A DNA stretch of 64,000 bases from Bradyrhizobium sp. CSA112 (GCF_029051645.1 NZ_JAACFS010000003.1:434001-498000), one strand, 5' to 3'; counted from the first letter of the stretch, positions 16,673 through 25,800 are shown. Program-made: numbers and translations. The notes: generated from the letters alone by a model not told the origin.

Positions 16673-18391
16673 CTAGCCGGCAATCTCCACGCGCTCTGGC
16701 GGCAGCAGATCAAGCCGTCCGTCCGCGCCAGCCGCCAGCGTATGAATGTAGAAATGCGTCGTCGCATCATCAGTCGCTCCCATTACCGGCGAAGGCGCCG
16801 AGATGATCTTCAACGGGCCGCATGCGCCGATCCAGTCGATATGACGGTGACCGTGCATCACGATGACGCGACCCGCTAACGCCTCCAGCCTGCGGACGAA
16901 CCAGCTACCGTTGATCAATGCCGTTCCGATGCGTTCGGAAAACGCCTTCACCGGCATGGGATATTCCACCAGATGGTGGTGCAAAGCAACGATCCACCGT
17001 GCCCTGGGAAAATGTCCAACCGTGCTTTCGAAACGACGCGTCTGTTCAATGGACACCAGTCCGAGCGCGTTAGTGAAGGAGAAGTGGGTTTCTGCATTGG
17101 AGTTCAGGATCGCTATGCCAAGGCCGTCTTCCGTGTCGGGCGGCAGGATCATCGGAAACTGATCGTCGAAGAGCCTGCGCATCGCCGACGCACGGCGCAT
17201 GCCGCCGTGCGTCGCCAGGGCTACGATCGCATCGCGGTGCGGGGCCAGCGCCTCATGCAGCGTAGCGGCCGGTTTTCCCGTGGTGTCGACGACGTGAACG
17301 CGATCGCCTTGCACTGCCGCCATTGCCGACAAGGTTCGAATTTGCCGTAGCCGCTTGCCCGGGCTGAACGGCAGATCGAGCCGGGCCGGATTGGCGCGGT
17401 CGACGATGTTGACGTCGTGATTGCCAGGCAGCAGGACCGTGCGCGCGGCAAGTTCCGGATGAAGCGCCATTGCGTCGAGGAATTCGGCCCATTCGCTGGC
17501 GCGGCCGGCGTCGGTCATATCGCCGGTGATCAGCACATAGTCGAGTGGATCGACCGCATGAAGAGCGGTGAGACGCGTCAGGACCTGTTCGAGCCGGCCA
17601 TTGCCGCGCGGGCCCGACCGTCCACTTTCGATGCGAAAGCCATATTGTTCACCGATCACGTGAAGGTCCGACAGATGCGCTACACGCCAACTGCGGCCTC
17701 CGGAGCAGGCGGTATCGAACGCGGCGAGATCGAGCGGTTGAGGCATGCTGGCATCCGCAAATCCCCAAACCAGCGATGCGGCCGCCAGGTAGGCCGACAG
17801 CAGCACGATGGCGTTTGCAAGCGTCGGCAAAGCGAGGCGATGCAGCAGGACAAGGTCGTTCCAGCTACCCGTCCAACGTGACACAGGCCAGGCGGCCATC
17901 GCGATCAGCACTGCGAATGCGGCCAGCATGATGCCGGCTCCAACCGAATTGGCGCTGCGCAACCTCGCCCGGCCGGCGAGGGTAAGGCTCTTGCCCCACA
18001 TCCGCTCCGTCAGGTGACGCAGCGCTTCGCGCCCGAACGCATAACCGGGCTGCACCGCGAGCGCATTGAGCGACCAGAAACTGGTCTCCGCGACCCGAAA
18101 AAGCGGGCGCCATCCGATCCATCCCAGGACGAGAATAGCGATCAGAGCGAGAATCGTGCCGATCTCGGTCAACGCAGCAAGATGTTCCGACAAGGTTGAA
18201 AACCAGGCGGAAGCCAGCAATGGCGCAAGGCCAAGCAGCACCGCCGGCAGCAGCAGCAAGATCGTCCAGGCGAACAGCAGCTTCGGCAAGCTGATTTCGA
18301 CGAACAGGCTTCCAGCGATCGCGAGCAGCGACCGTTGCCCGGGGCTGGCGGCATCGTCCTCGATATCGCCATCGCGCGGATCGATCAGCAT
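16673..18391 (-). CDS. Membrane-anchored metallophosphoesterase
   Basis: A 572-residue protein. The first 210 residues hold four or so membrane helices (for example LLFAWTILLLLPAVLLGLAPLLA and IGTILALIAILVLGWIGW). The rest is a calcineurin-like phosphoesterase with the metal motifs LSDLHVIG, LITGDMTDAG, LLPGNHDVN, VALHHHLVEYP and VMHGHRHIDW. The enzyme would hydrolyse a phosphoester on the membrane surface; the substrate is unknown. The two-part layout suggests a membrane lipid or cyclic nucleotide target, which is inference. The motifs are intact, so it should be active. Confidence 0.85.
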   Translation of the reverse strand: MLIDPRDGDIEDDAASPGQRSLLAIAGSLFVEISLPKLLFAWTILLLLPAVLLGLAPLLASAWFSTLSEHLAALTEIGTILALIAILVLGWIGWRPLFRVAETSFWSLNALAVQPGYAFGREALRHLTERMWGKSLTLAGRARLRSANSVGAGIMLAAFAVLIAMAAWPVSRWTGSWNDLVLLHRLALPTLANAIVLLSAYLAAASLVWGFADASMPQPLDLAAFDTACSGGRSWRVAHLSDLHVIGEQYGFRIESGRSGPRGNGRLEQVLTRLTALHAVDPLDYVLITGDMTDAGRASEWAEFLDAMALHPELAARTVLLPGNHDVNIVDRANPARLDLPFSPGKRLRQIRTLSAMAAVQGDRVHVVDTTGKPAATLHEALAPHRDAIVALATHGGMRRASAMRRLFDDQFPMILPPDTEDGLGIAILNSNAETHFSFTNALGLVSIEQTRRFESTVGHFPRARWIVALHHHLVEYPMPVKAFSERIGTALINGSWFVRRLEALAGRVIVMHGHRHIDWIGACGPLKIISAPSPVMGATDDATTHFYIHTLAAGADGRLDLLPPERVEIAG

Positions 18392-18462
18392 ACGATCTCC
18401 ATGTCGACTGGGGCGCGTCCCGCTGTCGACCTCGTCATCACCGCTCGGTTGATCGCCGCGAC

Positions 18463-18984
18463 CTAGGCGGCGTTCGTTTCGGGCGGTAGCGGTGCGGTGG
18501 CCGCCTTTGCGAGTGCGTCGCGAAGTTGCTGTTCCTTGGTGTCGTCCAGAGATGTCTTGAGCACGGTGCCTCCCGCGTCCTGAATCTCCCGCAGCACCTT
18601 GTCCGGAGTCATATTCTTGATCAGTACGAACAGCGCTGCGTTGCCGGGCTGCAATTTTTCCGAGAGCTCTTTCATGAAGGCGTCATCGATGCCGTAGTCC
18701 GACAGGGCGCCGCCGAGCGCTCCGGATGCGGCGCCCAAGGCAACACCAAGTAAGGGATTTAGGAAGATCAGGCCGATCAGGAGTCCCCAGAAGCTGCCCG
18801 ATACGGCACCCACCGCCGTCGTATTGACGAGTTGGTTCAGCTTGACGGGGCCAGCTTCCGTTTTCGCGGCGATCACGGCATCGCTGATCGAAATCAGATA
18901 TTCCTTTTGCAGCGTTAACAGGCGCTGACGTACCTCTTCTGCCTTTGCTTCGGATGGATAGATGATCGCGACTAGATCTGACAT
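18463..18984 (-). CDS. DUF1269-family protein
   Basis: A 173-residue protein beginning MSDLVAIIYPSEAKAEEVRQRLLTLQKEYLI. A central glycine-rich hydrophobic hairpin follows (GAVSGSFWGLLIGLIFLNPLLGVALGAASGALGGALSDYGI), then LSEKLQPGNAALFVLI. This is the typical DUF1269 pattern: a soluble ferredoxin-like part split by a glycine-zipper membrane hairpin. Function is not established; members are often stress linked. ATG 18984 is preceded by GGAGG, which decides the start. Confidence 0.86.
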   Translation of the reverse strand: MSDLVAIIYPSEAKAEEVRQRLLTLQKEYLISISDAVIAAKTEAGPVKLNQLVNTTAVGAVSGSFWGLLIGLIFLNPLLGVALGAASGALGGALSDYGIDDAFMKELSEKLQPGNAALFVLIKNMTPDKVLREIQDAGGTVLKTSLDDTKEQQLRDALAKAATAPLPPETNAA

Positions 18985-19494
18985 CTCGGTATCCTCCACT
19001 CGATATGATGGACATGATGTAGGCCGCGCAGGGCGCTTCTGACGAGGCAACTCTCCTTCTGCCGCGCAACGCGCGACGTCGGTGCCGGCAAATCCGTCGG
19101 TGGCGAGGACGACCAGCGGCGAGCGGCCGGGTCGCTCGGTGGCCGTGCGGCTCAATAGTACGGTATCACAACCTGCGAGGAACGGTTCACGCTTCGCTGA
19201 TCGCTCTCATCAAGCCGTGACAGCGCTCGTTCAAATTGGTTGCTAATTCGCCGAGGTTTGTCGATGCATCGTGAGCGCAACGTGATTTATCGCAAAGTTT
19301 TGTAGCAAAGCACACTCGCCGCAAACCGACTTTAAGGTTGTGTGGTTGACTCCATACACTCTGGAGCGTTACGTTTCGACGTAAGTCAGAAGGCTGAAGC
19401 GGTCGACGCAGATCGCTTGTCAGCGCACAACCTGTGTTGCCGGACAGCACGATCATCCACGAGCAGGATGGTTCAAGCCGGATGGAGGAGTCCA
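18985..19494. other. 510-bp divergent promoter region; no gene seen
   Basis: This gap separates the leftward DUF1269 gene from the rightward glutaminase gene. I see no supported coding sequence. A possible -35 element TTGACT lies at 19345 without a convincing -10. The ggaac at 19181 is not followed by a proper -10 for a general-stress (EcfG) promoter. Confidence 0.4.
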
Positions 19495-20493
19495 ATGGAC
19501 CTTCCTTCGATCGCAGAACGAACAGAGCGGCCTTACATCTCGACCGGACATCTGCCCGAGCCCGAGCTGGTGCAGAAACTGGTGTCCGATGCCCACCGGC
19601 GTTTCAGGTCGAACGGCGAGGGGCAGAATTCGCAAGTCTATCCGGCGCTCGCCAGAGTTCCGCGAGAGCTTTTCGGGATTTGCGTCGTCGGGACCAGCGG
19701 GCGTGTCTACGAGGCCGGAGACACCGAGTACAAATTCTCGATCATGAGCGTGTCGAAGCCATTCGTGTTCGCGCTGGTTTGCGAGACGGTCGGTCCGGAA
19801 GAGGCGCGTGCAAGGCTTGGGGCGAATGCCACGGGATTGCCGTTCAACTCGCTCGCCGCCATCGAGCAGGGCGGAGGCCGCACCAACCCGATGGTCAATG
19901 CGGGTGCGATCGCGACCACGAGCCTCGTGCCGGGCCTGACCGCGGAAGGCCAATGGCAATTCATCCACGACGGGCTGTCGCGTTTTGCAGGTCGCAAGCT
20001 CTCGCTCAATGAAGAGGTTTACGCTTCGGCGTCGCAGACGAACTACCGCAACCGCAGTATCGCCCGGCTGCTGCAGAGCTACGACCGCATCTACTGTGAC
20101 GCCAAGCAGGCCACCGATCTCTACACCAGGCAGTGCTCGCTGAACGTAAGCGCCCGCGATCTGGCAGTGATGGGCGCGACACTGGCGGATGGTGGCGTCA
20201 ATCCGGTCACCAAACAGCGCGTGGTCGACGCGGCCGTCTGTCACTATGTGCTGACGGTGATGATAACGGCGGGATTGTACGAGACCTCGGGCGACTGGCT
20301 CTATGACATCGGCCTGCCGGGCAAGAGCGGGATCGGCGGTGGCATTGTCGCGGTCTCTCCGGGCAAGGGCGGCTTCGGGACATTCGCGCCGCCGCTCGAC
20401 GCGGCCGGCAACAGCGTGAAGGGGCAGCTCGCGGCAAAGTTCCTGTCGCAGCGGCTGGGAATGGATCTGTTCGTCTCTCAACCGGAAAATTGA
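19495..20493 (+). CDS. glsA: Glutaminase A
   Basis: A 332-residue serine-dependent beta-lactamase-like enzyme that hydrolyses glutamine to glutamate and ammonia. The catalytic S-x-x-K is S85-V-S-K88 (FSIMSVSKPF). Other family motifs are GQNSQVYPALA, GRTNPMVNAGAI, NYRNRSIA and LPGKSGIGGGI. GGAGGAG directly precedes the ATG at 19495. The next genes on the same strand encode an MFS transporter, a small exported protein and an HdeD-like protein. In E. coli, glutaminase-made ammonia gives acid resistance and HdeD belongs to the acid fitness island, so an acid-stress role is plausible here. Confidence 0.95.
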   Translation: MDLPSIAERTERPYISTGHLPEPELVQKLVSDAHRRFRSNGEGQNSQVYPALARVPRELFGICVVGTSGRVYEAGDTEYKFSIMSVSKPFVFALVCETVGPEEARARLGANATGLPFNSLAAIEQGGGRTNPMVNAGAIATTSLVPGLTAEGQWQFIHDGLSRFAGRKLSLNEEVYASASQTNYRNRSIARLLQSYDRIYCDAKQATDLYTRQCSLNVSARDLAVMGATLADGGVNPVTKQRVVDAAVCHYVLTVMITAGLYETSGDWLYDIGLPGKSGIGGGIVAVSPGKGGFGTFAPPLDAAGNSVKGQLAAKFLSQRLGMDLFVSQPEN

Positions 20494-20562
20494 AACGAAT
20501 GCAGTGAGCGGTTTGGTCGATCCGACAGATCGATCCGGAACCGAGCAACCCGGGAGGACACC

Positions 20563-22212
20563 ATGGCGACGCACTCGATTTCGATGGGGGCCGTCCGGGA
20601 AGAAGTGCGCGAGTCGTGGGTGCCGATGATCGCGATCGCGCTCGGCCAGATGATCATGTCCTTCAACGTCGCCTCCCTGCCGGTCGCGCTCGGCGGGATG
20701 GTGAAAAGCTTCGGCGTGCCGCCGACGACGGTTGCGACCGGAATCGTGGCCTATTCCATGCTGGTTGCGGGCTTCGTCATGCTGGGTGCAAAGCTTGCCC
20801 AGCGTTTCGGCGCGTTGCAGGTTTTCCGCTTCGCCGTCGTTTTGTTCTGCGCGTCGCAGATCCTGATGACGTTCAGCCCCACGGCAGCATTGATGATCAC
20901 GGCACAGGCGCTTTGCGGCGCGGCGGGCGCGGTGATCGTGCCGTCGCTGGTGGCGCTGATCGCGGAGAACTATACCGGGCGGCAGCAGGCAACCGCGGTG
21001 GGTGCGCTCGGCTCCGCGCGAGCGGCCGCGGGCGTGCTGGCGTTCATCATCGGCGGCGTGCTGGGCACCTATATCGGCTGGCGTCCGGCGTTCGGCATCC
21101 TGATCGCGGTTTCTGCGATTGTTTTCCTGTTGAGCTTCCGACTGAAGCCTGACCACGGCCGTCCTGACGTGCAGATCGATGCCGTCGGCGTCGTGCTGGC
21201 AGCGTCGGCGATCGTTCTCATCAGCTTCGGTTTCAACAATCTCAATGGTTGGGGGCTCGCGCTCGCCACCGCCAATGCGCCGTTCGATCTGCTTGGCCTT
21301 TCGCCGGCGCCAATCCTGATCGTTCTCGGCATCATGCTCGGGCAGGCCTTCCTGACGTGGACGCACCGGCGTCAGGCCGCCGGAAAGACGCCGCTATTGG
21401 CGCTCGAGGTGATCGACTCGCCGGAGGAGCGGTGTGCGGTCTACGCGCTGTTTGCCGTGGTCGCGCTGGAGGCCGCGCTCAATTTCTCGGTGCCGCTCTA
21501 TATCCAGATCGTGCAGGGCCGCTCGCCGCTTGCGACCGCCATTGCGATGATGCCGTTCAATCTGACGGTGTTCTTCACGGCAATGCTGATCGTCAACGTC
21601 TATGACCGGCTGACGCCGCGGCAGATCGGCCGTTACGGCTTCATTCTGTGCACCGTCGCCCTGGTATGGCTCGCCTTTGTCGTGCGCAACGACTGGAGCG
21701 AGGTACCCGTGCTGTTCGGCCTGGTGCTGTTCGGCATCGGGCAGGGTTCGCTGGTCACGTTGCTGTTCAATGTGCTGGTCACCGCTTCGCCCAAGGAGCT
21801 GGCGGGCGACGTCGGCTCGCTGCGCGGCACCACGCAGAATCTTGCCGCCGCGGTTGGAACGGCGGTGGCGGGTGCGCTTCTCGTCGGCCTGTTGAGCACG
21901 ATCGCCCTCAGCCAGATCGCTGCGAACCCCGTACTGCCGAAGGAGATTCAGAGCCAGGTCGATCTCGACAATATCACCTTCGTCAGCAACGACCGTTTGC
22001 GCAGCGTAATGGAAGCTACCACCGCCACGCCAGAGCAGGTCGAGGAAGCCGTGCGCGTGAATACCGAGGCGCGGCTGCGTGCGCTGAAAATCGGGCTCTT
22101 GATCATGGCCGGCCTTGCGCTGCTCGCGATCATCCCGGCCGGCCGGCTTCCGAACTATCTTCCGGGCGAAATTCCGAGCGATGCGCCCGGCAACCGAGTG
22201 AGGTCAGGCTGA
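20563..22212 (+). CDS. MFS transporter (drug:H+ antiporter-like, DHA2 type)
   Basis: A 549-residue membrane protein with about 14 hydrophobic segments. It starts VPMIAIALGQMIMSFNVASLPVALGGM and contains GALGSARAAAGVLAFIIGGVLG, a variant of motif C of antiporters. A second half begins near residue 285. The C-terminal loop (SQVDLDNITFVSNDRLRSVMEATTAT) between the last helices is seen in DHA2 exporters. The substrate is unknown. GGGAGGAC precedes the ATG. It lies 69 bp after glsA and 50 bp before the small exported protein, probably one operon. Confidence 0.85.
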   Translation: MATHSISMGAVREEVRESWVPMIAIALGQMIMSFNVASLPVALGGMVKSFGVPPTTVATGIVAYSMLVAGFVMLGAKLAQRFGALQVFRFAVVLFCASQILMTFSPTAALMITAQALCGAAGAVIVPSLVALIAENYTGRQQATAVGALGSARAAAGVLAFIIGGVLGTYIGWRPAFGILIAVSAIVFLLSFRLKPDHGRPDVQIDAVGVVLAASAIVLISFGFNNLNGWGLALATANAPFDLLGLSPAPILIVLGIMLGQAFLTWTHRRQAAGKTPLLALEVIDSPEERCAVYALFAVVALEAALNFSVPLYIQIVQGRSPLATAIAMMPFNLTVFFTAMLIVNVYDRLTPRQIGRYGFILCTVALVWLAFVVRNDWSEVPVLFGLVLFGIGQGSLVTLLFNVLVTASPKELAGDVGSLRGTTQNLAAAVGTAVAGALLVGLLSTIALSQIAANPVLPKEIQSQVDLDNITFVSNDRLRSVMEATTATPEQVEEAVRVNTEARLRALKIGLLIMAGLALLAIIPAGRLPNYLPGEIPSDAPGNRVRSG

Positions 22213-22261
22213 TCGAATGGGAGCCTGCGAGGAAAGGGACGTCCCGACAAGGAGAACAACG

Positions 22262-22573
22262 ATGGATGCAATCGATCGTCGCAGTGCGCTGCGGACTCTG
22301 ATGTGCGGTGCCGTGGCGGCCGGCCTGGCCACAAGCCTGCCAGCAGGGATGGCCGAGGCGACGCCGCTCGCGGTGCAGAAAGATCCCGGAAAGAACGCCG
22401 GAGAATTCAAGCTGGAGGCTCAAGGCCCTGGCACGCGGCCGGCTGGACGGCCGCCGGGACGGCCGCCCACGCGGCCATCGCGTCCTCCCCCTCACAGGCA
22501 TCGCCGCCGGCGTCGCCGTTGGGTCTGCTGGTGGCACCGCGGCCGTCGCCGGTGCGGCTGGCGATGGAAATAG
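22262..22573 (+). CDS. Small exported protein with Arg/Trp-rich tail
   Basis: A 103-residue protein. The N-terminus (DRRSALRTLMCGAVAAGLATSLPAG) is a likely twin-arginine-type or Sec signal, with cleavage near AEA. A short linker is followed by a PGRPP/PTRP proline-arginine stretch. The protein ends in a dense run of Arg, His, Trp and Cys (HRRRRRR, WVCWWHRGRRR, CGWRWK). AAGGAGA lies just upstream of ATG 22262 and makes translation credible. From memory, similar short Tat-signal proteins with such tails occur in Bradyrhizobium; their function is not known to me. The tail composition recalls cationic membrane-active peptides, but no activity is claimed. Confidence 0.7.
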   Translation: MDAIDRRSALRTLMCGAVAAGLATSLPAGMAEATPLAVQKDPGKNAGEFKLEAQGPGTRPAGRPPGRPPTRPSRPPPHRHRRRRRRWVCWWHRGRRRCGWRWK

Positions 22574-22613
22574 CGAAACTGGAGGCCGGTGAACCTGAGG
22601 CGAGGAGAATGAC

Positions 22614-23177
22614 ATGACGACCTATGACAACAGCTCGCCGATCGGCGCCACCAATTTGCGTGCGCCGCCGTTCTGGATTTGCGTCCTGCTCGGCCTCGTG
22701 ATGATCGGGGCGGGTTTTCTGGTTCTCGGCGACATCATGCTTGTCACCCTCATCAGCACCATCTTCATCGGCTGGGTCGCCATCATTGCGGGCGCGTTCG
22801 AGATATTCCACGCGTTCTGGACCAAGGGATGGGGAGGGTTCGTATGGCAGGTGCTTCTCGGCATCCTGTACGTCGCCTTTGGCATCGTGCTGGTGGGCCA
22901 GCCGGTGGAGAGCGCGCTGATCCTCACCTACGTCCTCGGCCTGGTGTTTCTGATTTCCGGTGTCGTTCGCATCCTGCTCGGCATCAGCCACTGGCGGGAA
23001 GCGGGCTGGATCATGCTGTTATCAGGCGTATTCGGCGTCTTGGCCGGCCTCGTCATTCTGACGGGATTCCCGATGACGGGATTGTGGGTCCTCGGCTTCC
23101 TCCTCGGCGTCGATCTGATTTCTCACGGGATCGGGTGGCTCGCTTACGCGTGGAAGCCCACTACCAGCGCCGCATAG
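22614..23177 (+). CDS. HdeD-like (DUF308) membrane protein
   Basis: A 187-residue protein with six membrane helices in three pairs. The repeated pattern is visible as LLGLVMIGAGFLVLGD, VLLGILYVAFGIVLVGQP and LLSGVFGVLAGLVIL, each followed by a second helix ending in a charged or tryptophan turn (FIGWVAIIAGAFEIFHAF). This is the DUF308 / HdeD arrangement; E. coli HdeD helps survival at low pH. It closes the glsA - MFS - small protein - hdeD-like run. The start is supported by GAGGAGA a few bases upstream. Confidence 0.88.
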   Translation: MTTYDNSSPIGATNLRAPPFWICVLLGLVMIGAGFLVLGDIMLVTLISTIFIGWVAIIAGAFEIFHAFWTKGWGGFVWQVLLGILYVAFGIVLVGQPVESALILTYVLGLVFLISGVVRILLGISHWREAGWIMLLSGVFGVLAGLVILTGFPMTGLWVLGFLLGVDLISHGIGWLAYAWKPTTSAA

Positions 23178-23252
23178 CCGGTTCGCCAGGCTCGGCTGAC
23201 CGCCGCCAGCTCCTGGAAGCCGGGGAGCTTCAAGCGGCAGGGCAGAGGCCTT

Positions 23253-24524
23253 TTACGAAAAGAACGCGATCTTCTCGGCCTGGCTCATGCGCCGGATCGG
23301 CGCCAGCGGGTCGTTGGCCGCCGTGACCGGCTTTCGCAGCATGCCGCTCGCGATGAGGCTCGAGCCGAGCGACATTTCCACCGCCGGCACAGGCGCGGGT
23401 GCGGCAGGCGGAGGCGGCGGTTGAACGACCTGTTGAACCGGCGGCGGCGATGGCGTGGCGACTGGTTTGGGTGATTCTGCGACCACCGCGGGAGTGATCG
23501 GCGCCGGCTGCGCCTGACGGGCTTGCTCGGCTATCGCTTCGGCGATCTCGTCGTCGCTGATCGGATCCGGCGCGCCCATCTCCATCGCGATCATATCGAG
23601 GACCGCCTCGTCTTGGGCGTCGGCGTCTTGAGCGTCGGCGTTTTGGACGGCGGTATCTTGGATCGAGGTGTCTTGGATCGAGCTGTCCTGAAGCGAGGTG
23701 TCCTGGATCGAGGTCTCTTGGACGATGGCTTCCTGGGCAGCAGCGGCGGGCTCGGGGGCCGGCGGCGTTTCCGTTTCCCTCAGCACGGCCGCTGCCGCAA
23801 GCGCGGCCTCGGCAGCTTCATGCGCCGAGCTTGTTTCGGCCAAGCCTGTTTCGATTTCCTGCGCGGCCGGGGAGGCAGCCGCCTCGGTCTCGGCCGGCGG
23901 ACGGTCGTGGTCGCCGAACTCCACAAGGCGGCCCTGGAGGGCAGCAAAGGCTGCATGGAGGCCTGCTCTCGCCTCCTCGGAGGAGAACTGTTCGGTGCCC
24001 TTTTCGATGACGGTGACCTGCGAATCGATCAGGTCGCAGATCCGCCCGTCATTGCCGATTTCCCGCAACCGCCAGGCGATTTCCCGCAGCACCCGCGCGC
24101 CCTTGCGGACCGGCGCCAGCCGCTGCTCCAGCGCGAGGCTGTCGAGCGCCTCGACCGCCGATTCCTCGGCAGCCTTAACCGCACCGCGGATGGCGGCGAG
24201 CGCCTCGGTCAAGCGTTCCTGCGCCGCGGCCGCCGCGGCGACGGCCTCCGCGGCCTGCTGCACCGAAAGGCCTTCCTCCCGGCGGAGACTTTCTTCCCGC
24301 TGAAGGGTTTCCTCCCTTTGGGCGGCGAGGCTGTGCTCGATCCGCATCACCGCGTCCAGCACCATGCGGGTGTCGGCATTGCGGTTGCGTTTGGCGTATT
24401 CGGTCAGGAACCAGCGGCCTCGCGAAGTCTCCATGAAGGCTTCGGCGATCGCGGCATAGTCCTCCTCGCCCGGCCGCGCGGCGCGTGCTGAGATCGGCGA
24501 AAGGGCGAATACTTCGTCGGCCAT
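23253..24524 (-). CDS. Hypothetical protein with conserved N-terminus and Gln-Asp repeats
   Basis: A 423-residue cytosolic protein without signal or membrane helices. The first 70 residues look conserved (FMETSRGRWFLTEYAKRNRNADTRMVLDAVMRIE). A coiled-coil, Ala/Glu-rich part follows, then RLREIGNDGRICDLIDSQVTVIE. The region around residues 265-305 consists of imperfect five-residue repeats of the form [T/S]-[I/L]-Q-[D/E]-[T/S]. After that come Pro/Ala-rich linkers, and the protein ends PLAPIRRMSQAEKIAFFS. The start at 24524 is the ATG of MADEVFALSP; longer in-frame starts would overlap the divergent promoter. I do not recognise a function. The N-terminal motif recalls proteins of CheZ-like helical type, but the link is weak. 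Confidence 0.72.
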   Translation of the reverse strand: MADEVFALSPISARAARPGEEDYAAIAEAFMETSRGRWFLTEYAKRNRNADTRMVLDAVMRIEHSLAAQREETLQREESLRREEGLSVQQAAEAVAAAAAAQERLTEALAAIRGAVKAAEESAVEALDSLALEQRLAPVRKGARVLREIAWRLREIGNDGRICDLIDSQVTVIEKGTEQFSSEEARAGLHAAFAALQGRLVEFGDHDRPPAETEAAASPAAQEIETGLAETSSAHEAAEAALAAAAVLRETETPPAPEPAAAAQEAIVQETSIQDTSLQDSSIQDTSIQDTAVQNADAQDADAQDEAVLDMIAMEMGAPDPISDDEIAEAIAEQARQAQPAPITPAVVAESPKPVATPSPPPVQQVVQPPPPPAAPAPVPAVEMSLGSSLIASGMLRKPVTAANDPLAPIRRMSQAEKIAFFS

Positions 24525-24600
24525 GTCAAACTCTTCGCGCAAATCAGCGCGCCTTGCGATAACGAGACAACACGATATTGCCCGAATCGCAATTGAATTG

Positions 24601-25800
24601 ATGCTGAGCGAATCACAAATCCCCATCGCTTCTCAAGGCGCATCGAAGCGATTCGCAACGCGGGTGGCGCTGTTTTACGGCACGCTGTTCGGCATGACCG
24701 GCGCCCATCTGCCGTTTTTCACGGTATGGTTGAAAGCGGTCGGGATCGATGCGTTCTGGATCGGGCTGATCACGGCCGTTCCCCCGGTGACGCGGTTTAC
24801 GGTGCTTCCGCTGGTGACGGGCTTTGCGGAATGGCGTCAGGCCTTGCGCGGCGGCATCATCGTGACCGCCTTTGCCACCGCATTGGGCTTTTTCATCCTG
24901 GGCAGCCAGCATCTGCCGGTCCTGGTGTTCCTGATCTATGCCCTGACCTGCTGCCTGTGGACGCCCATGGTGCCGCTGACGGATGCCTATGCGTTGCGGG
25001 GCGTGAAGCGTTATGGCCTCAACTATGGACCGCTGCGGCTGTGGGGCTCGGCCGCCTTCGTCCTCGGCGCGCTGGTCTGCGGGATGCTGCTCGATCTCAT
25101 CGCCGCCCGAAATTTGATCTGGATCATCGCCGGCGCGGCCGCAATCGGGGCGCTGGCCAGCCTCGCGCTGGAGCCGCTGGACGACACCAGGACCGTTCGC
25201 CCGGTCACCGGGGGCGCGAGCAAATTGCTGCGCGACGGCGGCTTTATCGCTGTTATCGTGGCGTCGGCGCTGATCCAGGGCAGCCATGCCGCCTATTACA
25301 TTTTTGCGTCGATCGCCTGGCAGCAAGCGGGATACGACGGGCTGACGATAGCGGTTCTGTGGGTGCTGGGCGTGATTGCCGAGATCGTGCTGTTCGCGCT
25401 GTCGCCGCGATTCACGCTGCAGCCGTCGATGCTGGTGGTGATCGCGGCGCTGAGCGCAGCCGCGCGCTGGGTGATAACGGCACAGGATCCGCCCCTTGCG
25501 ATCCTCGCCATGGTCCAGCTCGCGCATGCGCTGAGCTTCGGGCTGACGCAGGTCGGCGTCATGGGGCTGATGCTGCGCCATGTGCCCGGCCACGTGATGG
25601 CGAGGGCGCAGGGCTATCTTACCGCCTGTGGCGGCATCGTCGCCGGCGTCGCAGCGATCGCGTCAGGCACGATCTACGAGACCTGGGGACAGGGTATCTA
25701 CTACGTAATGGCCGTGATGGCCGCCCTGGGCGGGCTGGTGGTCTGGCTGGCGCGGGACCGGCTCACACATCAGCCCCACAAGGCGGCTTCCGGCGGATAG
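24601..25800 (+). CDS. MFS transporter, nucleoside/phenylpropionate permease-like
   Basis: A 399-residue membrane protein with 12 hydrophobic segments. The opening FYGTLFGMTGAHLPFFTVWLKAVGIDAFWIGLI and the motif RYGLNYGPLRLWGSAAFVLGAL are characteristic of the LacY-like / HcaT (PPP family) permeases. The start was put at ATG 24601 because the longer frame would run back through the upstream divergent promoter region. Its 3' end overlaps the convergent dipeptide epimerase gene by 31 bp. If the two cooperate, the cargo could be a cell-wall peptide, but that is speculation. Confidence 0.83.
   Translation: MLSESQIPIASQGASKRFATRVALFYGTLFGMTGAHLPFFTVWLKAVGIDAFWIGLITAVPPVTRFTVLPLVTGFAEWRQALRGGIIVTAFATALGFFILGSQHLPVLVFLIYALTCCLWTPMVPLTDAYALRGVKRYGLNYGPLRLWGSAAFVLGALVCGMLLDLIAARNLIWIIAGAAAIGALASLALEPLDDTRTVRPVTGGASKLLRDGGFIAVIVASALIQGSHAAYYIFASIAWQQAGYDGLTIAVLWVLGVIAEIVLFALSPRFTLQPSMLVVIAALSAAARWVITAQDPPLAILAMVQLAHALSFGLTQVGVMGLMLRHVPGHVMARAQGYLTACGGIVAGVAAIASGTIYETWGQGIYYVMAVMAALGGLVVWLARDRLTHQPHKAASGG

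Noticed and set aside
19453..21366. Leftward open frame of 637 codons across glsA and the MFS gene
   Set aside because: It spans two genes on the opposite strand, is rich in Arg/His/Asp/Gln as expected of antisense frames, and matches no family.
23523..24491. Rightward frame of 322 codons opposite the Gln-Asp repeat protein
   Set aside because: It reads as simple GVLDRG-type repeats, the antisense of the leftward five-residue repeats, and has no ribosome site.
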